Shown: positions 18,495 to 29,381, counted from the stretch's first letter. The stretch is 64,000 nucleotides of DNA from an uncultured Pelagibacteraceae bacterium (GCA_902526595.1 CABZLO010000001.1:1-64000); one strand, 5' to 3'. Made by a program: numbers and translations. Notes: generated by a model not told the origin, from the sequence alone.

Positions 18495-21164
18495 TTAAAT
18501 CATGTTTCTTAACACATATTGTAATATTCCACCATTTTTATAATACTCAAGCTCATTTTTAGTATCTATTCTACACAAAGTTTTAACTTTCTTCATTTCT
18601 CCAGATGCATATTTAATTTCTACCATTACTTCATCAGATGGATTAATTCCTTTTTCAATATCAATAATACTAATTAATTCTGAACCTATTAAATTTAGAT
18701 TTTTTCTATTAACTTCATTTATAAATTGTAAGGGTAAAACACCCATTCCAATTAAATTAGATCTATGAATTCTCTCAAAACTTTCAGCTAATACTGCTTT
18801 AACTCCTAATAATTTTGTTCCTTTAGCAGCCCAATCTCTTGAGGAACCAGTTCCATATTCTTTACCACCTATTACTATTAAATCAGTACCTCTCTTTTTA
18901 TATTCCTCTACCGCATCATAAACAGATAAAACTTTTCCTTCAGGATATAATTTTGTAAACCCACCTTCAGTTCCTGGAGCCATTTCATTTCTTATTCTGA
19001 TATTAGCAAAAGTTCCTCTCATCATTACTTCATGGTTTCCTCTTCTTGATCCATATGAATTATAATCTTTTGGTAAAATCTGATGCTTCATGAAGTACTC
19101 ACCTGTTGGGCTATCTTTTTGAATACTTCCTGCTGGAGAAATATGATCTGTTGTAACCATATCACCTAATATCAACAAAGGTCTTGCATCTTTTATTTCT
19201 TTAAATCCCTCTGGCTCATCTGGCAAAGAGTCAAAAAATGGTGGTTTTTTTACATACGTTGAGCCTTTGTCCCAATTGTAAATACTGCTGTGATCAGTTT
19301 TAATTTTTTGCCACTGACTTGGTCCTTCAGAAACATTTGAATATCTATTAATAAACATCTCTGGGTTTAAAGATTGTTTTAAAGTATTTTCAATTTCATC
19401 ATTTGAAGGCCATATGTCTTTTAAATAAATGTCGTTGCCATCTTTACCTTTTCCTAACGAATCTTTGTATAAATCAAATTCCATATGACCAGCTAAGGCA
19501 TAGGCAACAACTAAAGGCGGTGATGCTAAATAATTACCTTTGATATGTGGAGAAATTCTTCCTTCAAAGTTTCTATTACCCGACAAAACTGAGACTGCAT
19601 AAATATTTTCTTTTTGAATAGCCTGAACAATATTATCTGCTAATGGACCTGAATTACCAATGCAAGTAGTGCATCCATAACCTACTAAATTAAAGCCTAA
19701 TTTATCAAGATAAGTATTTAGTCCAGCTTTAGCCAAGTAATCTGTGACGACCTGCGACCCTGGCGCTAATGAAGTTTTAACCCATGGCTTAACCTCCAAT
19801 CCAAACTCAACTGCTTTTTTAGCTAATAAACCTGCTCCAATTAAAACATTTGGGTTTGAAGTATTTGTACAAGAAGTTATTGCTGCAATAAGTATAGATC
19901 CATCTTTTATCTCAAAATCAGAATTTAAAACCTTTGCAACTGATTTTTCTTTTTTATTGGTTGCTTCCTCTAATACACTTTTAAATGATGTTGGCGCATC
20001 TGTTAATAAAACTTTATCTTGAGGTCTTTTAGGTCCTGAGATAGTTGGTACAATTGATGACATATCCAAGGTAAGTGTGTCTGTAAAAACAATATCATTA
20101 CTTGCCCATAGTCCCTGTTCTTTTGCGTACTTCTCGACAATATTGACTGTGTGCTGATCTCTTCCTGAAAATTTTAAGTATTTTAAAGTCTCATCATCTA
20201 TAGGGAAAAAACCACAAGTTGCTCCATATTCAGGCGCCATATTTGCTATAGTTGCTCTATCAGCAAGAGTTAAGTTTTTTAAACCTTCGCCATAAAATTC
20301 AACAAATTTTCCGACAACCCCTTTATCTCTCAACATCTTAACAACCGTTAAAACTAAGTCTGTTGCAGTAGTTCCTTCGGGCATTTTATTTTTAATTTCA
20401 AAACCTATTACTTCTGGAATTAACATTGATATAGGTTGGCCTAGCATTCCAGCTTCTGCCTCAATACCACCAACACCCCAACCTAAAACTGATAATCCGT
20501 TAACCATGGTTGTATGACTATCTGTACCAACTAATGTGTCAGGAAAAAGATAATTTTCACCTTTAAATGCCTCTGACCAAACTACTTTAGATAAATATTC
20601 TAAGTTTACTTGGTGACAAATTCCAGTTCCAGGAGGTACTATTCTAAAGTTATTAAAAGCTTGTTGTCCCCACTTTAAAAAAGAATACCTTTCTGCATTT
20701 CTTTCAAATTCGATATCAACATTTTTCTCAAAAGAGTCTGCTTTGGCAGACTGATCAACTTGAACTGAGTGATCAATTACGAGATCGACTGAAGATAGTG
20801 GATTAATTGTGTTGGGATCTTTATTTTTATCTTTAACTGCTTCTCTCATTGCAGCTAAGTCTGCAACCGCTGGAATTCCAGTGTAATCCTGAAGTAAAAC
20901 TCTTGCAGGTCGATAAGCAATTTCCGTATTTGATTTTTTTGTCTTTAACCAATTTTTAATAGAATCTATTTGATTTTTGTTAACTGATAAATCATCCTCA
21001 TATCTTAGTAGGTTCTCCAAGAGAACTTTTAAGGATTTCGGAAGTTTTGATATACCCTCAAGGCCGTTTTTTTCAGCCTCCATTAAAGAATAAAATTGGT
21101 AATTTTTGTTATTTATTGAAATTTTTTTAAGTGAATTATATGAATTTTTGTTTCCTGGGGTCAT
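18495..21164 (-). CDS. acnA: Aconitate hydratase
   Basis: LVGTDSHTTMVNGLSVLGWGVGGIEAEA, AAITSCTNTSNPNVLIGAGLLAKKA, YGCTTCIGNSGPL, GKEYGTGSSRDWAAKGT. Confidence 0.97.
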   Translation of the reverse strand: MTPGNKNSYNSLKKISINNKNYQFYSLMEAEKNGLEGISKLPKSLKVLLENLLRYEDDLSVNKNQIDSIKNWLKTKKSNTEIAYRPARVLLQDYTGIPAVADLAAMREAVKDKNKDPNTINPLSSVDLVIDHSVQVDQSAKADSFEKNVDIEFERNAERYSFLKWGQQAFNNFRIVPPGTGICHQVNLEYLSKVVWSEAFKGENYLFPDTLVGTDSHTTMVNGLSVLGWGVGGIEAEAGMLGQPISMLIPEVIGFEIKNKMPEGTTATDLVLTVVKMLRDKGVVGKFVEFYGEGLKNLTLADRATIANMAPEYGATCGFFPIDDETLKYLKFSGRDQHTVNIVEKYAKEQGLWASNDIVFTDTLTLDMSSIVPTISGPKRPQDKVLLTDAPTSFKSVLEEATNKKEKSVAKVLNSDFEIKDGSILIAAITSCTNTSNPNVLIGAGLLAKKAVEFGLEVKPWVKTSLAPGSQVVTDYLAKAGLNTYLDKLGFNLVGYGCTTCIGNSGPLADNIVQAIQKENIYAVSVLSGNRNFEGRISPHIKGNYLASPPLVVAYALAGHMEFDLYKDSLGKGKDGNDIYLKDIWPSNDEIENTLKQSLNPEMFINRYSNVSEGPSQWQKIKTDHSSIYNWDKGSTYVKKPPFFDSLPDEPEGFKEIKDARPLLILGDMVTTDHISPAGSIQKDSPTGEYFMKHQILPKDYNSYGSRRGNHEVMMRGTFANIRIRNEMAPGTEGGFTKLYPEGKVLSVYDAVEEYKKRGTDLIVIGGKEYGTGSSRDWAAKGTKLLGVKAVLAESFERIHRSNLIGMGVLPLQFINEVNRKNLNLIGSELISIIDIEKGINPSDEVMVEIKYASGEMKKVKTLCRIDTKNELEYYKNGGILQYVLRNMI

Positions 21165-21165
21165 G

Positions 21166-21759
21166 TTATAAATAAAAAGTTATTATGCTTATTAAAAGAA
21201 GCAGTGACATAACATAATTAAAATAATTAATATATTTCTGATTTGTCGCAAATTTCCTTATAAATTTACCCATAAATGTCCAAAGAGTAATACTGGTTAC
21301 TGAAACGATCAAAGCTAAAATAATAATTTGAGTCGTAAAATTTACAAAATTTTCACCAGGATCTAAATAAGTAGAAACAACGATAATTGATGCAATTACA
21401 CCCTTTGGATTTAAAAATTGAAAAACAAAAGTGTCTATAAATTTCACAGGATTTTTGTCTTTATTTTCCACATTTGTAGATTTTGAAAATGAAATTTTAT
21501 AAGCCAAATAAATTAAAAATAGCGTTCCTAAATATTTCAATATTTCTTGAATTAATGGATACAGTTTAAATATGTTGATTAACCCTAATGCAACGCACAA
21601 TAAAAGAAAAGGGAAACCCAAAGTAACACCGATTATAAGAGGAATAGTTCTTTTTATTCCAAAATTAAATCCAGAGTAAAATGCTATAAAATTATTTGGT
21701 CCAGGAGTAAATGCAGCTACAATTCCAAATAGAGTGATGGATAAAATTTCTGGATGCAT
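21166..21759 (-). CDS. LysE family translocator
   Basis: AAFTPGPNNFIAFYSGFNFGIKRTIPLIIGVTLG; multi-TM. Confidence 0.85.
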   Translation of the reverse strand: MHPEILSITLFGIVAAFTPGPNNFIAFYSGFNFGIKRTIPLIIGVTLGFPFLLLCVALGLINIFKLYPLIQEILKYLGTLFLIYLAYKISFSKSTNVENKDKNPVKFIDTFVFQFLNPKGVIASIIVVSTYLDPGENFVNFTTQIIILALIVSVTSITLWTFMGKFIRKFATNQKYINYFNYVMSLLLLISIITFYL

Positions 21760-21762
21760 TTT

Positions 21763-22104
21763 CTATGCTATAGGAAGTCCATTCTCAGATTTTTGAGATG
21801 GGTGGACTAATATTACTTTTCCTTCTTTATCGATTGATCCAAGAATTAGTACTTGAGAGACTACTCCAGCAATATTTTTTTCTGGAAAATTACAAACTCC
21901 AATAACTTGTTTTCCTTTTAAATTTTCCTCATTATAATAATGAGTTATCTGAGCTGAGGATTGTTTAATTCCAATCTCATCACCAAAATCAACCTTAACA
22001 ACTAATGATGGTTTTCTTGCTTTTTCATTTTTTTGAACTGAAATTACTGTTCCAACTCTAATATCAACTTTATCAAAAGTATCGTAGGTTATTTGTTCTT
22101 TCAT
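21763..22104 (-). CDS. tRNA-binding domain protein (CsaA-like)
   Basis: DIRVGTVISVQKNEKARKPSLVVKVDFGDEIGIKQSSAQIT, QVIGVCNFPEKNIAGVVSQVLILG. Confidence 0.85.
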   Translation of the reverse strand: MKEQITYDTFDKVDIRVGTVISVQKNEKARKPSLVVKVDFGDEIGIKQSSAQITHYYNEENLKGKQVIGVCNFPEKNIAGVVSQVLILGSIDKEGKVILVHPSQKSENGLPIA

Positions 22105-22131
22105 ATAATTAATATATAATGAAATCTAAAT

Positions 22132-23322
22132 ATGAGTACAGAAAATAATTTAAATGTTTTGTTTGATAACTCAGTAAAGATTTTAACTGACTTAATAGCC
22201 TTTAAAACAATTTCAGGAGAAGACAATAATTCTCTAATTGATTACTGTGATAATATATTAAAAAAACTTGGTGCCACTTCTTTTAGAACCTTTGATGAAG
22301 ATAAAAAAAGAGTTAATTTATTTGCAACAATAAAATCTAAAAAAACTAGTAATAAAAAACCTATAATTTTATCTGGGCATACAGATGTTGTGCCCGTTTC
22401 CAAAGGTTGGTCAACAGATCCGTTTAAGGCAACAATAAAAGGAGACAAACTTTATGGGAGAGGGTCATGTGACATGAAAGGGTTTATTGCGTGCACATTA
22501 GCTTTTGCACCAATTTATTCAAAAGCTAACCTTGATAGAGATATTCATTTTTCTTTCACTTTTGATGAGGAAACTGCATGCCAAGGAGCCCCCATACTCA
22601 TAAAGGAATTAAAAAAAAGAGAAATTAAAGATGGAATTTGCATTGTTGGTGAGCCCACAAATATGAAAATTATTGATGCTCACAAAGGATGCTACGAATA
22701 CACCACTTATTTTAAAGGTTTAGCAGGTCATAGTTCAACTCCACATAAAGGTGTGAGTGCTGTTGAATATGCTTCAAGATACGTAAATAAATTAATTGAA
22801 TTAAGGGGTAAACTAAAAGATAGAGCCCCAAAAGACTCAATATTTGATCCTCCTCATTCAACTCTCTCAATAGGGGGAATTTTTGGTGGAATTGCTCACA
22901 ACGTGATTGCAGATAAATGTCATGTAAATTGGGAAACAAGACCAGTGGTTAAAGAAGATGCAGTATTTTTAAACCAAGAATTAGATAAATATGCAACTGA
23001 AGTTTTATTACCAGAAATGAAAAAAGTTTTTTCTAACTCTTCTATTGAAAAAAAAGTTATCGGAGAAATAATTGGGTTTGATCGTAAAGACAAATCTGAT
23101 GCTTGTGAATTAATTTCAAGTTTAACAGGCGATAACTCAAGACAGGTTGTTTCTTTTGGAACTGAGGCAGGTTTGTTTCAAGAAATAGGAATTAGTACAG
23201 TTGTTTGTGGACCAGGCTCTATTGAACAAGCACACAAAATTGATGAATTTATAATATTGGATGAATTAAAAAAGTGTTTGAAATTACTTGAAGGAATTAA
23301 AGAAAAATCTTCTATAAATTAA
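22132..23322 (+). CDS. argE: Acetylornithine deacetylase-family M20 peptidase
   Basis: LSGHTDVVPVSKGWSTDPF, LYGRGSCDMKGFIAC, FGTEAGLFQEIGISTVVCGPGSIEQAHKIDEF. Confidence 0.85.
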   Translation: MSTENNLNVLFDNSVKILTDLIAFKTISGEDNNSLIDYCDNILKKLGATSFRTFDEDKKRVNLFATIKSKKTSNKKPIILSGHTDVVPVSKGWSTDPFKATIKGDKLYGRGSCDMKGFIACTLAFAPIYSKANLDRDIHFSFTFDEETACQGAPILIKELKKREIKDGICIVGEPTNMKIIDAHKGCYEYTTYFKGLAGHSSTPHKGVSAVEYASRYVNKLIELRGKLKDRAPKDSIFDPPHSTLSIGGIFGGIAHNVIADKCHVNWETRPVVKEDAVFLNQELDKYATEVLLPEMKKVFSNSSIEKKVIGEIIGFDRKDKSDACELISSLTGDNSRQVVSFGTEAGLFQEIGISTVVCGPGSIEQAHKIDEFIILDELKKCLKLLEGIKEKSSIN

Positions 23323-24752
23323 CTCCAACCACCAACTGATTTTACCTCTAAAAACTCTAGCAAACCCTCTTTACCAGCTTCTCTTCCAATACCAGAATGC
23401 TTAAAACCACCAAAGGGTGCGTCTACTGCAATACCCGCACCATTTACATCAACCATTCCAGATCTTAATTTTCTGGCAAGTCTTCTAATTTTTTCAGAGT
23501 CTTTACTTTGAATATAATTTGTTAAACCATAATCAGTATCATTAGCAATTTCTATTGCTTCTTCTTCAGTTTCAAATGGTATTACTGACAAAACTGGCCC
23601 AAATATTTCTGTCCGTGCTATTTCCATTTGATTATTGACATCTGCAAATACAGTAGGTTTAACATAATAACCCTCATTCATACCATCTGGTTTTCCTGGT
23701 CCACCAGCAACTAATTTTGCACCTTCGTCTATTCCTTTTTGGATTAAGGTTTGAATTTTATTAAATTGTGTTTCAGAAATTACAGGTCCAATATGTTCAC
23801 CTTTTTTTTTTGGATCATCCACTTTAAATTCATTTGTGTATTTTTTTAGTCTTTCTATTGCTTCATCATACATCGATTTTTCTACCAACATCCTTGTTGG
23901 AGCATTGCAAGATTGACCTGAGTTTCTAAAACATCTTAAAGCACCTCTTTCAATGGCCTCTGGATCTGCATCTTTAAAGATTATATTTGCTCCCTTGCCA
24001 CCTAATTCTAAACTAACTCTTTTAAAATCTTTTGCTGCATTTTGGGATATTAATGCACCTGCTCTAGTTGATCCTGTAAATGAGATCATATTTACATCTG
24101 GATGACTAGTTAAGGCGTCACCAGTTGTTGCACCATCTCCATTTACTAAGTTAAACACTCCTTTTGGAAATTTTGCTTCATCGATTAGTTCCGCAAGTAT
24201 CATAGCTGAAAGTGGTGCTAATTCTGAAGGTTTTAAAATCATAGTACAGCCAGATGCTAAAGCTGGAATTACTTTTAATGTGACCTGATTCATAGGCCAG
24301 TTCCAAGGAGTAATTAAAGCACAAATTCCTTTCGGCTCATATATTAATCTTTGATTTTTCGCGTGCTCCCCTAATGGTTTTTCAAATTCAAACTGTTTTA
24401 GATATCTTATAAAAGATTTAGTATGACTTGCGCCCGTTCCTGTTTGAAGTTTTGACGCAAAATCCCTAGGTGCGCCCATTTCCTGAATAATAGCATCCGT
24501 TATATCGTTCCATCTTTTCTTATATAAAGTATAAAATGTTTCTAATAGAGCAATTCTGTCATCTCTAGTTGAATATCCCCAAGTTTTAAAAGCTTCTTTA
24601 GCAGAGAGCACTGCATCATTGATATCATCTTTACTTCCAAGTGAAATTACTGCACAGGCTTTTTCTGACGCTGGATTAATTACTTCAATATCGCTTGGTT
24701 TTTTTGGTGCAACCCATGAACCATTTATATAAAAATTTCTTTTTTCTAACAT
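23319..24752 (-). CDS. Aldehyde dehydrogenase family protein
   Basis: PWNWPMNQVTLKVIPALASGCTMILKPSELAP; SLELGGKGANIIF; NSGQSCNAPTRMLV. Confidence 0.92.
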   Translation of the reverse strand: MLEKRNFYINGSWVAPKKPSDIEVINPASEKACAVISLGSKDDINDAVLSAKEAFKTWGYSTRDDRIALLETFYTLYKKRWNDITDAIIQEMGAPRDFASKLQTGTGASHTKSFIRYLKQFEFEKPLGEHAKNQRLIYEPKGICALITPWNWPMNQVTLKVIPALASGCTMILKPSELAPLSAMILAELIDEAKFPKGVFNLVNGDGATTGDALTSHPDVNMISFTGSTRAGALISQNAAKDFKRVSLELGGKGANIIFKDADPEAIERGALRCFRNSGQSCNAPTRMLVEKSMYDEAIERLKKYTNEFKVDDPKKKGEHIGPVISETQFNKIQTLIQKGIDEGAKLVAGGPGKPDGMNEGYYVKPTVFADVNNQMEIARTEIFGPVLSVIPFETEEEAIEIANDTDYGLTNYIQSKDSEKIRRLARKLRSGMVDVNGAGIAVDAPFGGFKHSGIGREAGKEGLLEFLEVKSVGGWS

Positions 24753-24772
24753 GTGAGAAAACTATCCTCTCT

Positions 24773-25732
24773 TTATGTTTTTGCAAACAAATTAGTTAAT
24801 TCATATACTATTGTTGCTGCCGCTAGAGAAGTAACTTCTGCATGGTCATAAGCTGGAGAAACCTCTACAACATCAGCTGATACAAGATTCAAACCTGATA
24901 AGCCTCTTAAAACATTTACCATCTCTCTAGTTGTCATTCCTGCGATTTCAGGTGTACCTGTTCCAGGAGCGAAAGCAGGATCTAGCACATCAATATCAAT
25001 TGAAAGGTATAATGGATTATCTCCAACTCTTTTTCTGATTCTTTCAGCTATTTTATCTGTTCCATCAGTTTGAAATTCATCACAATGAATTATTTTAAAA
25101 CCAAAACTTTCATCATTTTTTATATCATCTCTGCTATAGAGTGGCCCTCGAATACCAACATGCATTGAGGCATCATCTAAAAATAATCCCTCTTCTCTGG
25201 CTCTTCTAAAAGGAGTTCCATGTGTATAAGGTGCACCAAAGTAAGTATCCCATGTGTCTAGATGAGCATCAAAATGTACTAAAGAGACTGGACCATTATT
25301 TTTTTTATTTATTGCTCTTAACAAAGGTACAGCAATTGTGTGATCTCCACCTAGACTAATTATACTACCTACTTTTTTTAATAAATCTGTAGCTCCTACT
25401 TCAATTTGTTTGATGGCTTCATCGATACTAAATGGATTACATGCTATATCACCTGCGTCAGCCACTTGTTGAATTTTAAAGGGCTCGACATCATAACTTG
25501 GATGATAATTTGTTCTTAAATGTCTAGAGGCTTGGCGAATACTTTGTGGTCCAAATCTTGCTCCAGGTCTATAACTAGTTCCTGCATCAAAGGGTACACC
25601 TACTATTGCTACATCGCAGCTTTCAACGTCTCTTAACTCAGGCAATCTAGCAAATGTAGACGGGCCTGCATATCTTGGAACTTTTGTCCCACTTACTGGC
25701 TGAATTGGATTTTTATTTTTTTCTTTTTTCAT
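24773..25732 (-). CDS. Agmatinase/ureohydrolase (arginase superfamily)
   Basis: SLGGDHTIAVPLL, LVHFDAHLDTWDTYFGAPYTHGTPFRRAREEGL, LSIDIDVLDPAFAPGTGTPEIAGM. Confidence 0.88.
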   Translation of the reverse strand: MKKEKNKNPIQPVSGTKVPRYAGPSTFARLPELRDVESCDVAIVGVPFDAGTSYRPGARFGPQSIRQASRHLRTNYHPSYDVEPFKIQQVADAGDIACNPFSIDEAIKQIEVGATDLLKKVGSIISLGGDHTIAVPLLRAINKKNNGPVSLVHFDAHLDTWDTYFGAPYTHGTPFRRAREEGLFLDDASMHVGIRGPLYSRDDIKNDESFGFKIIHCDEFQTDGTDKIAERIRKRVGDNPLYLSIDIDVLDPAFAPGTGTPEIAGMTTREMVNVLRGLSGLNLVSADVVEVSPAYDHAEVTSLAAATIVYELTNLFAKT

Positions 25733-25786
25733 ATTATTTTAAAACTAAGTTAATATTATCTAGCTTTATTCGTCTATAATAATCTA

Positions 25787-26518
25787 ATGAAATATATAAT
25801 TTCTATAATACTAATATTTAATATTTCAGTAGTAAATGCTAATGAAATTTTTAATCTGTTAAAAATTCCTAATTTAGAAATCTATAATACAAACAGTTTA
25901 AATGGATTGAAATATTTATACGCTGAGAATAACTTTAAAATAGGGTTAAAAAAAAATATTTCTTGTAATAAATCAAAAAAAAATGAATTAGAAAAAAAAT
26001 ATCCAATTGTTGAAAAAAATTTAAACAAATATAAAGCAGATTTTTTGATTAAGAATAATCTCAAATTCATTATTTTATGTGAAAATCTTACTGTTTCTTC
26101 AATTAACACTGGAGGAATACCAAATATTCTTAAAAGGTCATTAATCTTAGATATTAACTTCAATCAAAAACACTTTGAAAGAATGATCCACCATGAATTC
26201 TTTCATATGATACAAGCAAAGCACAACATGATATTTGATGAAGCATTGTGGTCTAAATTTAATAGAACATCTTTTAAATATGCAGAATGTTCAACTTGTT
26301 CAGATCGTACTGATCTTAGTATCTATAAAAATACAAATGGATTTTTAACAGAATATTCAAAATCTATTCCTTCAGAGGATATGGCTGAAATTTTTTCCTT
26401 TCTTATGACCAATAAAGAATTAGTAGAAAAAAAAATTGAGAAGGATTTAATTTTAAAAAATAAAGTCAAATATTTAGAAAAAAATTTAAAATTGATTGAT
26501 AATAATTTCATGTTTTAA
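25787..26518 (+). CDS. Secreted/exported HExxH putative zinc metalloprotein, unknown family
   Basis: Signal peptide-like N-term; FERMIHHEFFHMIQAKHN with downstream acidic/Cys region; AEIFSFLM. Confidence 0.6.
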   Translation: MKYIISIILIFNISVVNANEIFNLLKIPNLEIYNTNSLNGLKYLYAENNFKIGLKKNISCNKSKKNELEKKYPIVEKNLNKYKADFLIKNNLKFIILCENLTVSSINTGGIPNILKRSLILDINFNQKHFERMIHHEFFHMIQAKHNMIFDEALWSKFNRTSFKYAECSTCSDRTDLSIYKNTNGFLTEYSKSIPSEDMAEIFSFLMTNKELVEKKIEKDLILKNKVKYLEKNLKLIDNNFMF

Positions 26519-27162
26519 TGATTAAAAAAATTAAATCATCATTATCAGAAAAAATATTATTTACCTTTCTAATTTTATTAGCAGTTTTTACTTTTAGTTC
26601 TTTTTATTTGATTAAAAATAAATGTTTTTTTGTAAAAGAACTTGATTTAAATGAACTTAAGATTAGTGATCCAAAAAATTTAGCTATTATGGATGTTGAG
26701 TGTGGAAAAGTTGCAATTGAACTTTATCCTCAAGTTTCACCTAAATCGGTTGAAAGATTTAAATATTTTGTTAATTCAGGTTTGTATAATAATTCAGCAT
26801 TTTATCGTGTTATAGAAAATACTTTGGTTCAAGCAGGTGATCTTGAGTTTGGTTATCATGATAATATAAATTATTTTAAAGTTGGAAGCGGTAAATCTAA
26901 GCTTGGTAAATTAAAATCAGAATTAAGTAATGATTACGAATTTAAAGCAGGAACTGTTGCTATGGCCAGGGGGGAATTTGATACTGAGGATAGTGAATTC
27001 TTTATTATCTTAAAAGATATTCCTTTATACCAAGGAGAATATACACCAGTTGGTAAAGTAATCTTTGGCTTGGACGCTTTAAAAAAGATTAAAGTTGGTA
27101 ATAAAACAGATTATGTATTACGACCTGATTATATTAAAGAATTTCAATTATTAGAAAACTAA
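26518..27162 (+). CDS. Peptidyl-prolyl cis-trans isomerase, cyclophilin type, membrane anchored
   Basis: VAIELYPQVSPKSVERFKYFVNSGLYNNSAFYRVIENTLVQAGD, AMARGEFDTEDSEFFIIL. Confidence 0.85.
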   Translation: MIKKIKSSLSEKILFTFLILLAVFTFSSFYLIKNKCFFVKELDLNELKISDPKNLAIMDVECGKVAIELYPQVSPKSVERFKYFVNSGLYNNSAFYRVIENTLVQAGDLEFGYHDNINYFKVGSGKSKLGKLKSELSNDYEFKAGTVAMARGEFDTEDSEFFIILKDIPLYQGEYTPVGKVIFGLDALKKIKVGNKTDYVLRPDYIKEFQLLEN

Positions 27163-29381
27163 TTAACTAAAGGCTTTCCAGTCGCAAGAGTATGCTTTAT
27201 TCTTTCCTGAGTTTTAGGGGTTTCAATAAGCTTCATAAAAGCATCTAGCTCTAATTTAAACAAATCTTCTTCTGAAAGTTGTTTCTCTAATGATGTATCA
27301 CCACCACTTAATACATACGCTAACTCTTTAGCAACAACCATGCCGTGATCTAGTATAACTTTATTATTGTAAAGTTTATCTAAAACTTTGTGCATTTTGC
27401 CTCTAACGCTCTCACCTGGCAAATTGAATACTAATTCAGATGGTGATTTAAAATCACGGTTTTCATCTAAAATTTGTTTTGATGCTTCAAGTAAACTATT
27501 TCTATTCATTATTTTTTTGTCTTCTGGCTTAAGGTATTTCAAAGGTTCTGCCTCCACCGTTGAAGTTGCTGTCTTACCATAACCAATAATGTCAAAAACT
27601 TTTAATGGAGCAAAATGAGGATCATTTTTACTTTCTTCAGTATTCTGCCATCTCGCTAGCATTTCTTTGCAACCACCACCAGCTGGTATCAATCCTACTA
27701 TTGTCTCAACTAGACCAATTACAATATTCGTATGCGATGCAACAAAATTACTTTGCACAAGAACTTCAAAGCCTCCTCCCAAAGTTAAACCAGAAGGTGC
27801 AGATATTACAGGATATTTTGAATACTTAAGTTCTTTACAAGTTTCTTGAAAATATTTAATGAATTTTTCAATAGATTTAAAATCTCTTTTATTTGCAAAA
27901 TCCATCGTATAGGTTAGATTTACTCCTGCAGAGAATTGCATACTTTCATTAATAATAATTAAAGGTTTATCAGTTGCTTTTTTTAGAGCATCCATTGAAT
28001 CATAATCTAGTGCGTTTGCCTTAGTAGTAAACTCAACAATGTTATAATCTGGAAATTTATAAATATTAGCAGAGCTATTTCCATCAATACTTTGAGCCTT
28101 CCTCTTAACCTTTCCTAATGTTTCAATTTTAGTATATTTTTGCCTTTCTCCATAAAAATTTTCATTTTTCGATTTTGCAAGATTTTCTAAAAATTTATTT
28201 CCCTCGTAATTGTCTATTTTATGAAAAAAATTTTCTACTCCAATTTCCTCTAGCATCTCGAATGGTCCTTTAGACCAGTTAAAACCAAGTCTCATCGCTT
28301 CATCAATATCATTAAACTCATCTGTAATCTCAGGAACTAATGAAGATGAGTACTTAATTATTTTTGAAATCACTGACCAAGCATATTTTCCATACTTGTC
28401 ATCTCGATTAATTAATTTTTTAAGATCAACTTTATCAGACTTAATATCAATTTTTTTAATTGGCGAGTAATCACCTGTTTCTAGATTTAGTGCTTCTAAA
28501 ATTTTTTCACCTCCTACTTTATTTATTCTAAAAAAACCTCCTTTCCCTTTTCGACCGGTATAACCAGTTTCAATTAATTTTTTAATTAAAGGAATTTCTT
28601 GTGCAACCTCATAGAATTTATCAGTTTTAGGTAATTCTTTAATAAAACTTTTTAATACATCAGCCATTAAATCAATACCGATTAGATCATATAAACCAAA
28701 TACTCCTGTTTTAGGAATTCCCATTGGTCTTCCAAAAATTGCGTCAGCTTCTTCAACAGTTAATTTCATTTTGAAGGCCTCAGTCATTGCTATTTGCATA
28801 GCATATACACCAACCCTATTTCCTAAAAAACCTGGAGTATCATTACAGACTATGGCCCCTTTACCAAGCTCAATCTCACAAAATTTTTTAAGTGAATTTA
28901 TTTTTTCTAAATCATTATTTTCATTTTTAACAATTTCTAATAATCCCATATATCGAACTGGATTAAAGAAGTGTGTAATACAGAAGTCTTTTTTTTGTTC
29001 GTTAGTTAAATTCTGTGAAAGTACTTTTATTGGAATTGAGGATGTGTTTGAGGAGACTATAGCACCATCTTTTCTAAACTTAAATATTTTATCATATATC
29101 TGATGCTTAATATCTATACGTTCAACAACTGCTTCAACTATCCAATCAGCTTCTTTAACGATATCAAAATCATCAGTGATATTTCCTACTTTAATGTTAT
29201 TAATTTGAGATTTGTCTATCAGTAATGGTGGTCTTGATTTAAAAATTTTATCTCTAGCATTTGTACTTATTTCAGTAGTCAAATCTAGTAAAGTTACAGG
29301 AACATTTGCATTACATAAATGAGCAGCAATCCCACTACCCATAGTGCCTGATCCAATAATAACTACTTTTTTGATTTCCAC
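27159..29381 (-). CDS. 3-hydroxyacyl-CoA dehydrogenase / enoyl-CoA hydratase bifunctional (FadN-type order)
   Basis: N-terminal VVIIGSGTMGSGIAAHL; C-terminal crotonase region APSGLTLGGGFEVLVQSNFVASH…GLIPAGGGCKEML. Confidence 0.9.
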   Translation of the reverse strand: MEIKKVVIIGSGTMGSGIAAHLCNANVPVTLLDLTTEISTNARDKIFKSRPPLLIDKSQINNIKVGNITDDFDIVKEADWIVEAVVERIDIKHQIYDKIFKFRKDGAIVSSNTSSIPIKVLSQNLTNEQKKDFCITHFFNPVRYMGLLEIVKNENNDLEKINSLKKFCEIELGKGAIVCNDTPGFLGNRVGVYAMQIAMTEAFKMKLTVEEADAIFGRPMGIPKTGVFGLYDLIGIDLMADVLKSFIKELPKTDKFYEVAQEIPLIKKLIETGYTGRKGKGGFFRINKVGGEKILEALNLETGDYSPIKKIDIKSDKVDLKKLINRDDKYGKYAWSVISKIIKYSSSLVPEITDEFNDIDEAMRLGFNWSKGPFEMLEEIGVENFFHKIDNYEGNKFLENLAKSKNENFYGERQKYTKIETLGKVKRKAQSIDGNSSANIYKFPDYNIVEFTTKANALDYDSMDALKKATDKPLIIINESMQFSAGVNLTYTMDFANKRDFKSIEKFIKYFQETCKELKYSKYPVISAPSGLTLGGGFEVLVQSNFVASHTNIVIGLVETIVGLIPAGGGCKEMLARWQNTEESKNDPHFAPLKVFDIIGYGKTATSTVEAEPLKYLKPEDKKIMNRNSLLEASKQILDENRDFKSPSELVFNLPGESVRGKMHKVLDKLYNNKVILDHGMVVAKELAYVLSGGDTSLEKQLSEEDLFKLELDAFMKLIETPKTQERIKHTLATGKPLVN

